Below are positions 1 to 8,173 of a DNA stretch of 64,000 nucleotides, in pieces. The stretch spans positions 687,753 through 751,752 of the forward strand of contig NZ_FMWX01000001.1 in NCBI RefSeq assembly GCF_900103265.1, read 5' to 3'. Position 1 is the stretch's first letter. The number at the start of each line of letters is the position of its first letter. A program made the position numbers and the translations under genes. The notes beneath the pieces were generated by a model, which was not told the DNA's origin, made no database searches, and saw only the letters and a program-made list of their open reading frames with translations. This stretch comes from Sphingomonas sp. NFR15 (lineage in GTDB: Bacteria > Pseudomonadota > Alphaproteobacteria > Sphingomonadales > Sphingomonadaceae).

Positions 1-58
1 TTCGCGGGGTTGACGCCGGAGCGAAACCCACGCATTTGCGCGCCCTCCACGCGATCGA

Positions 59-132
59 GGCCCGATGGCGGAGTGGTGACGCAGAGGACTGCAAATCCTT
101 GCACCCGGGTTCGATTCCCGGTCGGGCCTCCA
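59..132 (+). tRNA. tRNA-Cys (anticodon GCA)
   Basis: A full cloverleaf can be drawn. The 7-bp acceptor stem GGCCCGA (59-65) pairs with TCGGGCC (122-128). The D stem is GCG/CGC, the anticodon loop is CTGCAAA with anticodon GCA, and the T arm is CCGGG-TTCGATT-CCCGG. The discriminator base is T129, followed by an encoded CCA (130-132). The GCA anticodon reads cysteine codons. No other tRNA lies beside it. Confidence 0.97.
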
Positions 133-234
133 CTTCAATGCGCTGCGCTTTGGCGCGTCCCTGATGCAAGGGCGCTCGCGCGGCGCGTCCGGCGGCTCGC
201 TTCGCATATAATCCTGCCTTAAGGCGTGGTGGTG

Positions 235-1065
235 ATGACGCCCCTCACGACGACCGCCTTGTACCGCTACCCCGTGAAGAGCCTGCGCGGCCATGCGCTC
301 GGCATGGCGACGATCGGCGCGCGCGGTATCGAAGGGGACCGGCGATGGATGATCGTCGATGCGAATGGCCGTTTCCTCACCCGCCGCGAAGCGCCCGAGA
401 TGGCGCTGTTCGACGTCCGTCCCGAAGGCGACGCGCTGGTGTTCGATCATCCCAAGGCCGGCGCTCACCGGACGCCCCGCCCGTCAGACACCGCGGCGCG
501 GATCGATGCGCTAATCTGGGCCGACACGGTCAGCGTGCGGATGGCGGATGCCGCGACCAACGACTATCTCGCACGCGCACTGGGCAGGCCGGTTCGGCTG
601 GTGTTCCAGGGCGACGAAGGGGTGCGTCCGGTCAGCCCCAGCCACGCCCTGCCCGGCGATCATGTCAGCCTGTCGGACGGCTATCCGCTGCTGATCGTCG
701 CGCGCGCCTCGCTCGACGCGCTCAACGCCGCGCTGATGGTGCCGATCCCGGTCGAGCGGTTCCGCCCCAACCTCGTGGTCGATGGCGGCGCGGCGTGGGA
801 CGAGGATCGCTGGCGGCGGATCCGCATTGGCGGCGTGACCTTCCGCACGCCCAAATTGTGCTCGCGCTGCGTCATCATCACGCAGCAGCCGCTGACCGGG
901 GCGCGGCTGGAGGGGAACGAGCCGCTCGCCACGCTGCGCAAGCTCGGCCGGATGGCGAAGGGCGGCGTGATGTTCGGGCAGAACGCGATTCCCGAAAATG
1001 ACGGGGTGATCTCGCCGGGCGACCGGGTCGAGGTGCTCGAATGGGGCGAGTCGATCCTCGCCTAG
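235..1065 (+). CDS. MOSC-domain protein (YcbX-like, without ferredoxin domain)
   Basis: The protein is about 276 aa. It has an N-terminal MOSC beta-barrel domain opening with LYRYPVKSLRG, then a MOSC core. The conserved cysteine motif KLCSRCVI (around residues 205-212) is where MOSC proteins are thought to bind the molybdenum cofactor or its sulfur. E. coli YcbX, which detoxifies N-hydroxylated bases, carries an extra C-terminal 2Fe-2S ferredoxin domain; this protein stops after the MOSC domain, so it would need a separate electron donor. The start is ambiguous: GTG codons at 226, 229 and 232 and ATG at 235 are in frame after AAGG (221-224). I chose ATG. Its exact substrate is unknown. Confidence 0.85.
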   Translation: MTPLTTTALYRYPVKSLRGHALGMATIGARGIEGDRRWMIVDANGRFLTRREAPEMALFDVRPEGDALVFDHPKAGAHRTPRPSDTAARIDALIWADTVSVRMADAATNDYLARALGRPVRLVFQGDEGVRPVSPSHALPGDHVSLSDGYPLLIVARASLDALNAALMVPIPVERFRPNLVVDGGAAWDEDRWRRIRIGGVTFRTPKLCSRCVIITQQPLTGARLEGNEPLATLRKLGRMAKGGVMFGQNAIPENDGVISPGDRVEVLEWGESILA

Positions 1066-1072
1066 CGCGGCG

Positions 1073-2419
1073 TCACCACAGCAGCCGGGCCGCGATCCCG
1101 ATCAGCGCGACGCCGATCGCCGGCAGCGATCCGATTACCAGCCGATGCCGCGCCACCCCGGAATCGACGGCGAACGCGAAGGCCAGCCCGGCCGCAAGCA
1201 TCGTCCACAGATGATATCGCAAGTCGGAGGCGACGCTCAGCACCAGATACCCGCCGCCGTAGAGCGCGGCCGACAGCGCCAGCGGCATCGTCACCCCCGG
1301 CACGCCCCACGCCGCGTACACCATGCCGAGCGCGAGCGCGATCCAGCAGATCGGCCAGCCGAGCGGAGTGCGGCAAGTCTGCACCGCCAGCCAGTCGAAC
1401 GCGCGCTGGAGCGGGTTCCGCGCGATCCGATAGCCCCAGGGGTTGGGCGCGGATTGCGGCTGCACCGGCCGCTCGAACTCATGGCCAAGCAGGAAGCGCA
1501 TGTTCGCATTGGCATGGCGTAGCCGGTGTTCGGCATAGGCGAGCGGATGCGCTGCGATCGCCCGCAGCCAGAACACATAGGGACTCTGATGCCGTGCGGC
1601 GAAGGTGTCGCGAATCAGCGCGAAGCCGATCGGGCACGGCTCCCCGACCCACCACGCGTAGCTGTCCCACCGCGCCGGATCGTAGCACCGATGGTTGACG
1701 GCGACTGGTTCCGCCACCGGCAGCGGCGGGAAGACATCGACGCCGCTATGTTCGGTGACGCCGCCGAGATCGAAGATCACCAGCGAGAGCGCGACGCCGC
1801 TGCGCTTGGCCCCGGTCGCATGGTTGGCAAGCGGCATCGCCACGGCGAGCGCGACTCCACCAGCGAGCGTGCAGGCGGCCAGCCGCGCGCGGGTGCGCCG
1901 CCAATTCGCCGGCAACACCGCCACGAGCAGCGGCAGCGCGGCGAGCAAAGCGTTGAAGCGCAATGTCGCGGCGAACACCAGCAGGGCGATCGCGGCCGCT
2001 CGCAGACCCCAGCGGCCCTCGCGGCCCGCCCACGCCCCCAGCCCCGCCGCCGCGAGCATGGCACCCGCCATCAGACTGTCCTTGAGCACCGAGCCGAGCG
2101 TCGCCAGCGCGAACGGCAGCAGCGCCGGCAGCACGATGAGCCACCCACGCCGGGCACGCGCGGCGAGCAGCGCGACGCCGGACCAGTACAGCCCGGCTTG
2201 CAACAGCAGCATCGGCGCGGGGCCGGGCTGCACCGCGATCAGCCGCCGCCACACCCATTCCATCGCGGGCGGATGCCAATCGTCGAAGGCGCCGCTGACC
2301 GCCTGGCCGTATTGGCGCACCGCGTCCCAATACATGATGCCGGGCCAATAGGCGGCGAGTTGCAACACCGCCGCGGCCACCAGCAGCGCCGCGACGACGC
2401 GGGGCGCGCGGGCCGTCAG
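1073..2419 (-). CDS. Polytopic membrane protein, GT39-like, last gene of the hpnI-L operon
   Basis: About 448 aa, very hydrophobic, with roughly 9-11 membrane segments. The first periplasmic loop has YWDAVRQYGQA then DDWHPP. This resembles the acidic loop of GT39/PMT-type polyprenyl-phosphate glycosyltransferases, where an early Asp is catalytic. The long C-terminal part has soluble loops rich in Cys, Trp and Pro. No ATG, GTG or TTG lies at the natural start. An in-frame CTG (2417-2419) overlaps the hpnL stop; the next option is GTG at 2378-2380, which would cut into the first helix. The position just after hpnL suggests a role with hopanoid decoration or membrane lipids, but this is inference. 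The start is uncertain. Confidence 0.7.
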   Translation of the reverse strand: MTARAPRVVAALLVAAAVLQLAAYWPGIMYWDAVRQYGQAVSGAFDDWHPPAMEWVWRRLIAVQPGPAPMLLLQAGLYWSGVALLAARARRGWLIVLPALLPFALATLGSVLKDSLMAGAMLAAAGLGAWAGREGRWGLRAAAIALLVFAATLRFNALLAALPLLVAVLPANWRRTRARLAACTLAGGVALAVAMPLANHATGAKRSGVALSLVIFDLGGVTEHSGVDVFPPLPVAEPVAVNHRCYDPARWDSYAWWVGEPCPIGFALIRDTFAARHQSPYVFWLRAIAAHPLAYAEHRLRHANANMRFLLGHEFERPVQPQSAPNPWGYRIARNPLQRAFDWLAVQTCRTPLGWPICWIALALGMVYAAWGVPGVTMPLALSAALYGGGYLVLSVASDLRYHLWTMLAAGLAFAFAVDSGVARHRLVIGSLPAIGVALIGIAARLLW

Positions 2420-3408
2420 GCGGGTTCGGCCCGCTTGGCGACGAGCGCGCCGACCTCGCCCGCCTGCCACGCGAGGATCGCCGGCACGCCGATGAGGAGG
2501 TCGCGCGCGCGCTTGAGCAGCGAGAGCGCGAGCGCGGTCGTCGGCGGCAAGCCGAACACCGGACCGATCAGCGCATAGGCGGCTTCCTGGATGCCGATCG
2601 CGCCGGGCACCGCGAAGGCGACGCTGCGCAGCGTGAAGATCAGCGCCTCGATCGTCAGCGCCGCCCACAGCGGCACGTGCGACCCCATGAACCACAATGC
2701 CACCCACGCCCCCGCCGCGCTGCCGATCCAGGCGAGCAGATTGAGCACGAAGGCGGCGAGGATGCGCTTGGGTTCGCGGTAGATCGCATCGAGCCGCGCG
2801 CGCACCGCGCCGACCGCGTCGACCGAGCCGGGGATCATCCGCGCCGCGACCGCGCCGACCAGCTTCAGCACCGGGCGCTGTCCAACGACGAACGCGAGCA
2901 TCAGCACCGCCATCACGCCCAGCCCGCCGACGGCGAGCGGTACCAGCCCGGCGTGAACCGGCCCGCTGGTCAGCACGAAGAGAAGGGTCGAGACCCCGGC
3001 GATCGTGAACAGCAGTTGCGCCGCCATTTCGGTGGTCATGTCGGCGACCATCGACGCGTAGATCAACGAATCGGGAACGCCGCGCGTCGCGAGCGTACGC
3101 GCGCCGACGACCAAGCCGCCGAGTTGCGAGAAGGGCAGCACGTCGGTGGCCGCCTCGCGCGTGGTGCGCGCCCAGACGAACACGGGCAGCCGGCGCAGCG
3201 GCTCGCCCGGCGCGGTGACGAGCCACGCGCCACCAAGCAGCAGCAGCACGCCCGCCGAGCACAGCAGGAAGGCGCCCATGCCAAGCCAGCCGATCGCCGC
3301 CATCGCGGTGAACACCTGCCGGGCGCCGACCGCCCCGACCGTCCAGCCGGCGACCGCGATGCCGATGAGAGTTGCGACGAGCAGGCCGGCGCGCGCGAAA
3401 CGGTTCAT
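2416..3408 (-). CDS. hpnL: HpnL-type membrane protein (lysylphosphatidylglycerol synthase TM family)
   Basis: 330 aa, an integral membrane protein with about 8 helices, matching in pattern the HpnL family of the LPG synthetase/UPF0104 transmembrane superfamily. Recognisable stretches are DVLPFSQLGG, VVGARTL and AVPGAIGIQEAAY near the C-terminus, typical of this flippase-like fold. HpnL is conserved in hopanoid loci but its reaction is not established. The ATG overlaps the TGA of the ferritin-like gene upstream (3405-3408, ATGA), so the two are probably translationally coupled. It lacks the cytosolic aminoacyl-transferase domain of MprF, so it should not aminoacylate lipids alone. Confidence 0.9.
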   Translation of the reverse strand: MNRFARAGLLVATLIGIAVAGWTVGAVGARQVFTAMAAIGWLGMGAFLLCSAGVLLLLGGAWLVTAPGEPLRRLPVFVWARTTREAATDVLPFSQLGGLVVGARTLATRGVPDSLIYASMVADMTTEMAAQLLFTIAGVSTLLFVLTSGPVHAGLVPLAVGGLGVMAVLMLAFVVGQRPVLKLVGAVAARMIPGSVDAVGAVRARLDAIYREPKRILAAFVLNLLAWIGSAAGAWVALWFMGSHVPLWAALTIEALIFTLRSVAFAVPGAIGIQEAAYALIGPVFGLPPTTALALSLLKRARDLLIGVPAILAWQAGEVGALVAKRAEPA

Positions 3409-4301
3409 GCGGCGGCCGGGATCTTCTTCCGCATCAGCCGCAGCACGAGCCGGATCGCGCCCGGCACGAATTTGGGGCGGATAAGCCGCGCGTCATACGG
3501 CGCGAGCCGGCGGTCGTTCTCGGCGAGGCAGATCGCGGCGAGTTCGGGAAATTCGATCTCCACGCCCAACTCCTTCGATCCGTTCAGCGTGAAGTTGTTT
3601 TCCTGTGCCTTGGTGTTGTTGCCCATGCCCTTCGCCATGTCGATCCGCTCCCAGAACAGGAAGCACCACACGGCCCACACCTTGAGTTCGAAATACGGGC
3701 GACGCCACCACGGCATGTTGCGCCGCCACCAGGCGACCCAGTTCACGAAGAACAGGATGTGCCGCCCCTCCTCGCGCATCACCGGCTCGAACGTGTCGAT
3801 CAGCTCGGGCGGGAAGAAGCCGGTGTCCTTGGCGATCTTGAACAGCCCAAACCCGAAGAAGCTGTCGATACATTCCGAGAAGCCCGAGCGCATGAACGCC
3901 CATTCGGCATCCCTCGGCTTGATGTAGGGCGGCTCGGGTTCGAGCACGATGCCATAGTGCTGGACCATGTCGGCGAGCACGATCTTGTGGCGCTTCTCCT
4001 CGAACGCGTCCATTTCGAGCGCGGTCTTGAGTTCGGGATCGCGCACGAAATCCGCGAAGGTCTGGACGAACAGGCCGGTGCGGCCCTCGGTCTGTACCGC
4101 CATGTCCCAGATCGGCAGCGACACGATCTTCGCGCGGACATCGTCTTCCAGCACGGGCCAGTCGATCAACGCGGGCGTGTAGGGATCATGCGTGTCGAGC
4201 AACGTACGACAGAACAGCACCTTGTGCGCCTGGCTGCCGAGTTTGACGCGCTCGCCCGGCGCGGGGCCGTCGGCTTCGATCTTGCCGGGGATATAGTTCA
4301 T
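3405..4301 (-). CDS. Ferritin-like diiron protein of the hopanoid operon
   Basis: 298 aa, soluble and helical. It carries two ExxH metal motifs, inside FEEKRHK (around residue 101) and REEGRHI (around residue 177), with further acidic residues between them. That is the layout of a ferritin-like four-helix diiron site. The second half is rich in Trp and Phe (NWVAWWRR, MPWWRRPYF), suggesting a hydrophobic pocket or membrane contact. It sits 13 nt after hpnK and overlaps hpnL by 4 nt, so it belongs to the hpnI-L operon. An oxygenase or desaturase acting on a hopanoid side chain is a reasonable guess, but nothing in the sequence fixes the substrate. It matches none of the named Hpn proteins A-N. 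Confidence 0.8.
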   Translation of the reverse strand: MNYIPGKIEADGPAPGERVKLGSQAHKVLFCRTLLDTHDPYTPALIDWPVLEDDVRAKIVSLPIWDMAVQTEGRTGLFVQTFADFVRDPELKTALEMDAFEEKRHKIVLADMVQHYGIVLEPEPPYIKPRDAEWAFMRSGFSECIDSFFGFGLFKIAKDTGFFPPELIDTFEPVMREEGRHILFFVNWVAWWRRNMPWWRRPYFELKVWAVWCFLFWERIDMAKGMGNNTKAQENNFTLNGSKELGVEIEFPELAAICLAENDRRLAPYDARLIRPKFVPGAIRLVLRLMRKKIPAAA

Positions 4302-4314
4302 ATGCGTGTTCCGT

Positions 4315-5139
4315 TCACAGATCGGAGAACCGCGCCAGCCGGATGCCGCCCCGCGCGATGATCTCCCGCGCTGCCGGATCGAGCAGCGCCGCCAGCTCTT
4401 CCTGATATTTATACCCCGGTGCGGCGAGCGGATAGTCGCCGGTGGCGGGGTGGAGATAGATTTCGCTGGTCCCCTCGGGCAGATGCCGCAGGATGCCGCG
4501 CAGCCGATCGGGCGTCATCCCGCCCGACCATGCGAGCCCGAAGACGTGATCGGGCGCTTTCATGCCCGCGCGCCTGAGCTTGGTGCGCACGCGGCGCGCG
4601 AACGGCGCGGCGATGTCCACGCCCTTGACCGGCTCGACCTTGCGGATCACCGCGCGCGGCTCGATCGGCGCGCGCCCGGCGCGCATTCCGAAGCGCTGCC
4701 CGACCGCGATCACGACCGACGCGATCGCCGGATGCATGTGCATGTGCTTGTGCGAATCGACGTGATCGAGCGGCAGCCCGGTCGCGACGAACAGGCGGAA
4801 TTGCGCCTCGATCTCGGCGGTGAGCTGGCGCCGCACCGCCGGGCGCAACAGGATCGCGAGGCTGGTGCCAAGCGCCTCGATACGGAACATGCCGTTCGCA
4901 TCGACGAGATCGGGAATCCGTTCGGGCGGAAGCGCGGGCGGCACCTCGGCGAGCGCGACGTGCAGGCCGACGCCGAGGCGCGGCATCGTTCGCGCCCGCG
5001 CCACCGCATCGGCACAGGCCGCGCCCGTCACCATCAGGCTGGTGGTGGTGAGGATGCCGTCGCGGTGCGCCTGCTCGATCGCGTCGTTGACCGGAACCGA
5101 CACGCCGAAATCATCGGCGTTGAGAATGACCGTCTTCAC
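4315..5139 (-). CDS. hpnK: Hopanoid N-acetylglucosaminyl deacetylase HpnK (YdjC/ChbG family)
   Basis: 274 aa. The N-terminus NADDFG (residues 7-12) and the later DHVDSHKHMHMHP supply the Asp and His metal ligands of the YdjC/ChbG deacetylase fold. GLHVAL contributes another conserved His. HpnK removes the acetyl group from the N-acetylglucosamine that HpnI adds to bacteriohopanetetrol, giving the glucosamine that HpnJ rearranges to the cyclitol ether; this order is known from Burkholderia. Here it lies in the same operon as hpnI and hpnJ, 9 nt after the short unknown gene. Confidence 0.93.
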   Translation of the reverse strand: MKTVILNADDFGVSVPVNDAIEQAHRDGILTTTSLMVTGAACADAVARARTMPRLGVGLHVALAEVPPALPPERIPDLVDANGMFRIEALGTSLAILLRPAVRRQLTAEIEAQFRLFVATGLPLDHVDSHKHMHMHPAIASVVIAVGQRFGMRAGRAPIEPRAVIRKVEPVKGVDIAAPFARRVRTKLRRAGMKAPDHVFGLAWSGGMTPDRLRGILRHLPEGTSEIYLHPATGDYPLAAPGYKYQEELAALLDPAAREIIARGGIRLARFSDL

Positions 5140-5148
5140 CTGCCCGCC

Positions 5149-5346
5149 TTACGCCTCGCCGAAGCCGTAGAAGGCGGGATCGGCGAGCACGATATCGGCG
5201 ACGCGCGGCGCGTTGGGGATGCCGATGCGGCGCAACAGCAGCACCATCGTCGCGCGGTCGCTCCCGCGCACCGCAAGTTCCCAATCCTCGAACAGCCCGC
5301 GCGCGGCGAGTCGTTCGTTCACCGTCATGTCCGACGCCGCCGTCAC
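5149..5346 (-). CDS. Small 65-aa protein between hpnJ and hpnK, unknown function
   Basis: A short acidic protein. I placed the start at GTG 5346 because GAGGAG lies 6 nt upstream; ATG 5328 is the next in-frame option. The sequence has a helical stretch (NERLAARGLFEDWELAVRGSD), a basic-hydrophobic segment MVLLLRRIGIP, and the tail DPAFYGFGEA. There is no signal peptide, membrane helix or cysteine. It lies 23 nt after hpnJ and 9 nt before hpnK, so it is surely co-transcribed with them. I do not recognise the family. A small accessory subunit for HpnJ or HpnK is possible. Confidence 0.75.
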   Translation of the reverse strand: MTAASDMTVNERLAARGLFEDWELAVRGSDRATMVLLLRRIGIPNAPRVADIVLADPAFYGFGEA

Positions 5347-5369
5347 GATAGACTCCTCGTCGTCCGGGA

Positions 5370-6815
5370 TTACACGGCCTCTTTGCGGCGGCGCAGGAAG
5401 TCGAAGAACTCGACGCCCTCGCGCAGACGGCGCTTCATCATGTCCCAGTCGCGCAGCATCTCCCACACGATCGAACCGATCTTGGAAGGACGGAAGTAGA
5501 AGCGCTTGTAGAACTCCTCGACCTTGTCGAAGATCACCGTCGCGTTGAGATGCGGGTAGGAAAGCTGCGCGATCTGATTGCCGTCGTCGGTGAGCAAGCT
5601 GTTGCTGTTGTCGAACCAGCCGTTTTCGGTCGCCTGCTTGTAGAGGAAGGTGCCGGGATAGGGCGCCGCCAGCGACACCTGGATCGTGTGCGGGTTGATC
5701 TCCTTGGCGTAGTTGATCGTTTCTTCGATCGTCTCCTCCGTCTCGCCGGGCAGGCCGAGGATGAAGGTGCCGTGGATCACGATGCCAAGCTCGTGACAGT
5801 CCTTGGTGAACTGCTTGGCCACGTCGACGCGCAGGCCCTTCTTGATGTTGTGGAGGATCTGCTGGTTGCCGCTCTCATAGCCGACCAGCAACAGACGCAG
5901 GCCGTTCGCCTTGAGGATTTCCAATGTCTTACGCGGCACATTCGCCTTGGCGTTGCAGCTCCACGTCATCGGGAAACCGGGCTTGCCGAAGCCCAGTTCG
6001 CCGAGCGCGATGGCGATTTCCTCGACGCGCGAATGGATGTCGGTCAGCGTATCGTCGTCGAAGAAGATCTCCTTGGTCTCGGGGATGTTCTCCATGATGT
6101 ACTTCACTTCCTCGACCACCTTGGCGACCGAGCGGCCGCGGTAGTTGTGGCCGCCGATCGTCTGCGGCCACAGGCAGAAGGTGCAGCGGCTCTTGCAGCC
6201 ACGACCGGTATAGAAGCTGACATACGGGTGCTTGAGATAGCCGCCGAAATATTTCTCGATCTGGAGGTCGCGCTTGTAGATCGGCGAGACCATCGGCAAG
6301 TCGTCCATGTTCTCGATCATCGCGCGGTCTTTGTTGCGGACGAACGATCCGTCCGGCGCGCGCCAGGTGATGCCATCGACTTCCGCGAGCGGCTTGCCCT
6401 CGGCGATTTCGAGGATCGTGAAATCATATTCCTCGCGCGCGACGAAATCGACCGAGGCGGTGGCGGCGAGGCTCTTGTCCGGCTCGACCGCGACCTTGGC
6501 ACCGACGAAACCGATCAGCGCGGTGGGGTTGCGCGCGCGGATCAACTCGGCGCATTTCACGTCCTGCGCGAAACTGGGAGTCGATGTGTGGAGCACGATC
6601 AGCTCCATGCCATCGACCTCGTGCTTGATGTCGTCCCACGACTGGTCGTGCGCCGGCGCGTCGATCAGTTTGGAGCCGGGCACCATCGCCGCGGGCTGCG
6701 CGAGCCAGGTCGGATACCAGAACGACTTGACCTCGCGCTTCATCTGATAGCGCGCACCGGCCCCGCCGTCATATCCGTCGAACGAGGGGCCTTGCAGGAA
6801 AAGCGAACGCATCAT
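5370..6815 (-). CDS. hpnJ: HpnJ radical SAM enzyme (BHT cyclitol ether formation)
   Basis: 481 aa. The N-terminal half resembles the Rossmann-like cobalamin-binding module of class B radical SAM enzymes but shows no DxHxxG. The radical SAM core starts at CKSRCTFC, a CxxxCxxC motif with Cys207, 211 and 214 that binds the 4Fe-4S cluster. It is followed by FFDDDTLT and by GTFILGLPGET. HpnJ is known from Burkholderia to convert BHT glucosamine to the cyclitol ether. Two ATG codons are adjacent (6815, 6812), preceded by GGAGA, and the hpnI TGA lies within them, so expression is coupled. Confidence 0.94.
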   Translation of the reverse strand: MMRSLFLQGPSFDGYDGGAGARYQMKREVKSFWYPTWLAQPAAMVPGSKLIDAPAHDQSWDDIKHEVDGMELIVLHTSTPSFAQDVKCAELIRARNPTALIGFVGAKVAVEPDKSLAATASVDFVAREEYDFTILEIAEGKPLAEVDGITWRAPDGSFVRNKDRAMIENMDDLPMVSPIYKRDLQIEKYFGGYLKHPYVSFYTGRGCKSRCTFCLWPQTIGGHNYRGRSVAKVVEEVKYIMENIPETKEIFFDDDTLTDIHSRVEEIAIALGELGFGKPGFPMTWSCNAKANVPRKTLEILKANGLRLLLVGYESGNQQILHNIKKGLRVDVAKQFTKDCHELGIVIHGTFILGLPGETEETIEETINYAKEINPHTIQVSLAAPYPGTFLYKQATENGWFDNSNSLLTDDGNQIAQLSYPHLNATVIFDKVEEFYKRFYFRPSKIGSIVWEMLRDWDMMKRRLREGVEFFDFLRRRKEAV

Positions 6816-7978
6816 GGTAAAGTCTCCGGGGCCGCAGCGATGCGGCCGTGTGGTTCTATTCTAAGCGTCGCGCCGCGCCAATCAACCGAGCGGACGAAGA
6901 AGCTGGCGCAATAGACCGCGAATCCGAAGATGTCGCGTATCGGCAACACCCAGGACGCGGCGGCGCGCCCGCGCGTGACCCGATTGACCGAAAATACGGC
7001 GAAAAGACGGACGGCGAGCGCGCATGACGCAAGTGTCATCCCCGCGACCGGCCACCACAGCGCCGCGAGCAGCGCCATCGGCAGCGGGAAGGTCACGATC
7101 AGCCCCGCATATGGCGCGAGAGCGAGATCGCGCACCGTCACGCCCCAGCGCAGTTCGTGCCGCCACAAGGCACGGGCGGAGCGCTCGTCGAAGGCGTGCG
7201 TCACCAGCAGCGGCGGCACCACCACGGACAGGCCGAGCCCGCGCACCGCCGCGCCGATCGCATAATCGTCGGCGAGCACGTCGGCGAAACGCGCGAAGCC
7301 ACCGATCCGCGTCAGCGTCTCGCGGCGCATCGCGATGGTCGATCCCATGCAGGGTGCCGCGAGCCGATTCGCCACGCCGAAGATCAGCCCCAACAGGAAC
7401 TGCCAGTCGATCCCCCCCGCGCCGAGCCGCGACCAGAAGCCGGCATCACCACGCCCGTGATAGGCGCAGGTGACGATGCCGACGCCCGGCGCATCGAGCG
7501 CGGCGAGCACCTGGCGAACATAGTCGCGGCCGACCGCGATGTCGCTGTCGCTGAGCATCACCACCGGATGCGAGATCGCGCCTTCCATATTGGCGAGGTT
7601 GGAGATCTTCCCGCTCGATCCGTGGCGCGTCGAATTGATGACGAGGTCGATCGTCGCATTGGGGTGGCGGCGCCGCAGCGCGTCGATCGCGCGAATCGCG
7701 GGGTCGTCGGCGCGCTGCACGCCGCACAGCAGTTGCACCGGGCCGGCGTGCGATTGGGCAAGGAAGCTCGCGAGATTGTCGAGGATGCGCGGCTCGGCGC
7801 CGTGGAGCGGCTTGAGGATGGTGACGCCAGTGGCTGTGTCGATCGTCGGCGCGGGTCGCGCGAAGAAGCGACGCAGCACGATCGTCGCCGCGAGCATCCA
7901 GCCGATGCCGATCGCGGCGAGCGCCAGCGCCAGCGCGCCGAAGATGGCGGTGATGTAACCCACGTCCGAACGTCCCAC
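6812..7978 (-). CDS. hpnI: Hopanoid glycosyltransferase HpnI (GT2, GlcNAc transfer)
   Basis: About 388 aa. One N-terminal membrane helix (ITAIFGALALALAAIGIGW) precedes a GT2 domain with VTILKPLHGAE, the nucleotide-binding DSDIAVG and the acceptor-side DVLADDYAIG. Two or three C-terminal helices follow. The family is close to ceramide glucosyltransferase; HpnI adds N-acetylglucosamine to bacteriohopanetetrol. The open frame extends to 8044, but that part lies in a repeat element, so I take GTG 7978 as start, with GTG 7963 as an alternative. It is the first gene of the minus-strand operon and diverges from hpnA. Confidence 0.92.
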   Translation of the reverse strand: MGRSDVGYITAIFGALALALAAIGIGWMLAATIVLRRFFARPAPTIDTATGVTILKPLHGAEPRILDNLASFLAQSHAGPVQLLCGVQRADDPAIRAIDALRRRHPNATIDLVINSTRHGSSGKISNLANMEGAISHPVVMLSDSDIAVGRDYVRQVLAALDAPGVGIVTCAYHGRGDAGFWSRLGAGGIDWQFLLGLIFGVANRLAAPCMGSTIAMRRETLTRIGGFARFADVLADDYAIGAAVRGLGLSVVVPPLLVTHAFDERSARALWRHELRWGVTVRDLALAPYAGLIVTFPLPMALLAALWWPVAGMTLASCALAVRLFAVFSVNRVTRGRAAASWVLPIRDIFGFAVYCASFFVRSVDWRGATLRIEPHGRIAAAPETLP

Positions 7979-8173
7979 TCGCCCCGCGCCGCAAACGCCC
8001 TCACCGTTCGTCCCGAGCGACGTCGAGGGACACGCGGCTACCATTCATCATGTGCCTCGACTTCGCTCGGCACGAACGGCTGGGGAGCGTTCGATTCCTG
8101 CCGCGCCCCTACCCGCCTCGCGCCCGAATGTCAGCGCCTTCCTTCCGCCATGACTTTGGGTAAAGGGGCGCGG
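7979..8173. promoter_or_regulatory. Divergent hpnI/hpnA control region
   Basis: This 195-bp gap must hold the promoters of both hopanoid operons. Most of it is filled by a palindromic repeat (8004-8079). Just before hpnA the sequence TAAAGGGG (8161-8168) gives a ribosome binding site for ATG 8174. I could not identify convincing -35/-10 pairs. Confidence 0.5.
8004..8079. repeat. Palindromic repeat, family C, copy 1
   Basis: Imperfect inverted repeat of about 29 nt arms. The left arm (8004-8032) starts CCGTTCGTCCCGAGCGA and the right arm (8051-8079) ends CTCGGCACGAACGG. The same arms recur at 30961-31080 and 35225-35308. Short palindromes with this CGTTCG...CTTCGA core are common between genes in sphingomonads. 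Confidence 0.85.

Noticed and set aside
10..222. A 70-aa open frame across the tRNA
   Set aside because: It overlaps the whole tRNA-Cys gene and has no supporting start signal.
1073..3262. A single 729-aa minus-strand protein
   Set aside because: Its first part reads hpnL in the wrong frame; the real product begins near 2419, after the hpnL stop.
8004..8079. Palindromic repeats as a CRISPR array
   Set aside because: The arms are inverted pairs, there is no regular spacer series, and no cas genes are present.
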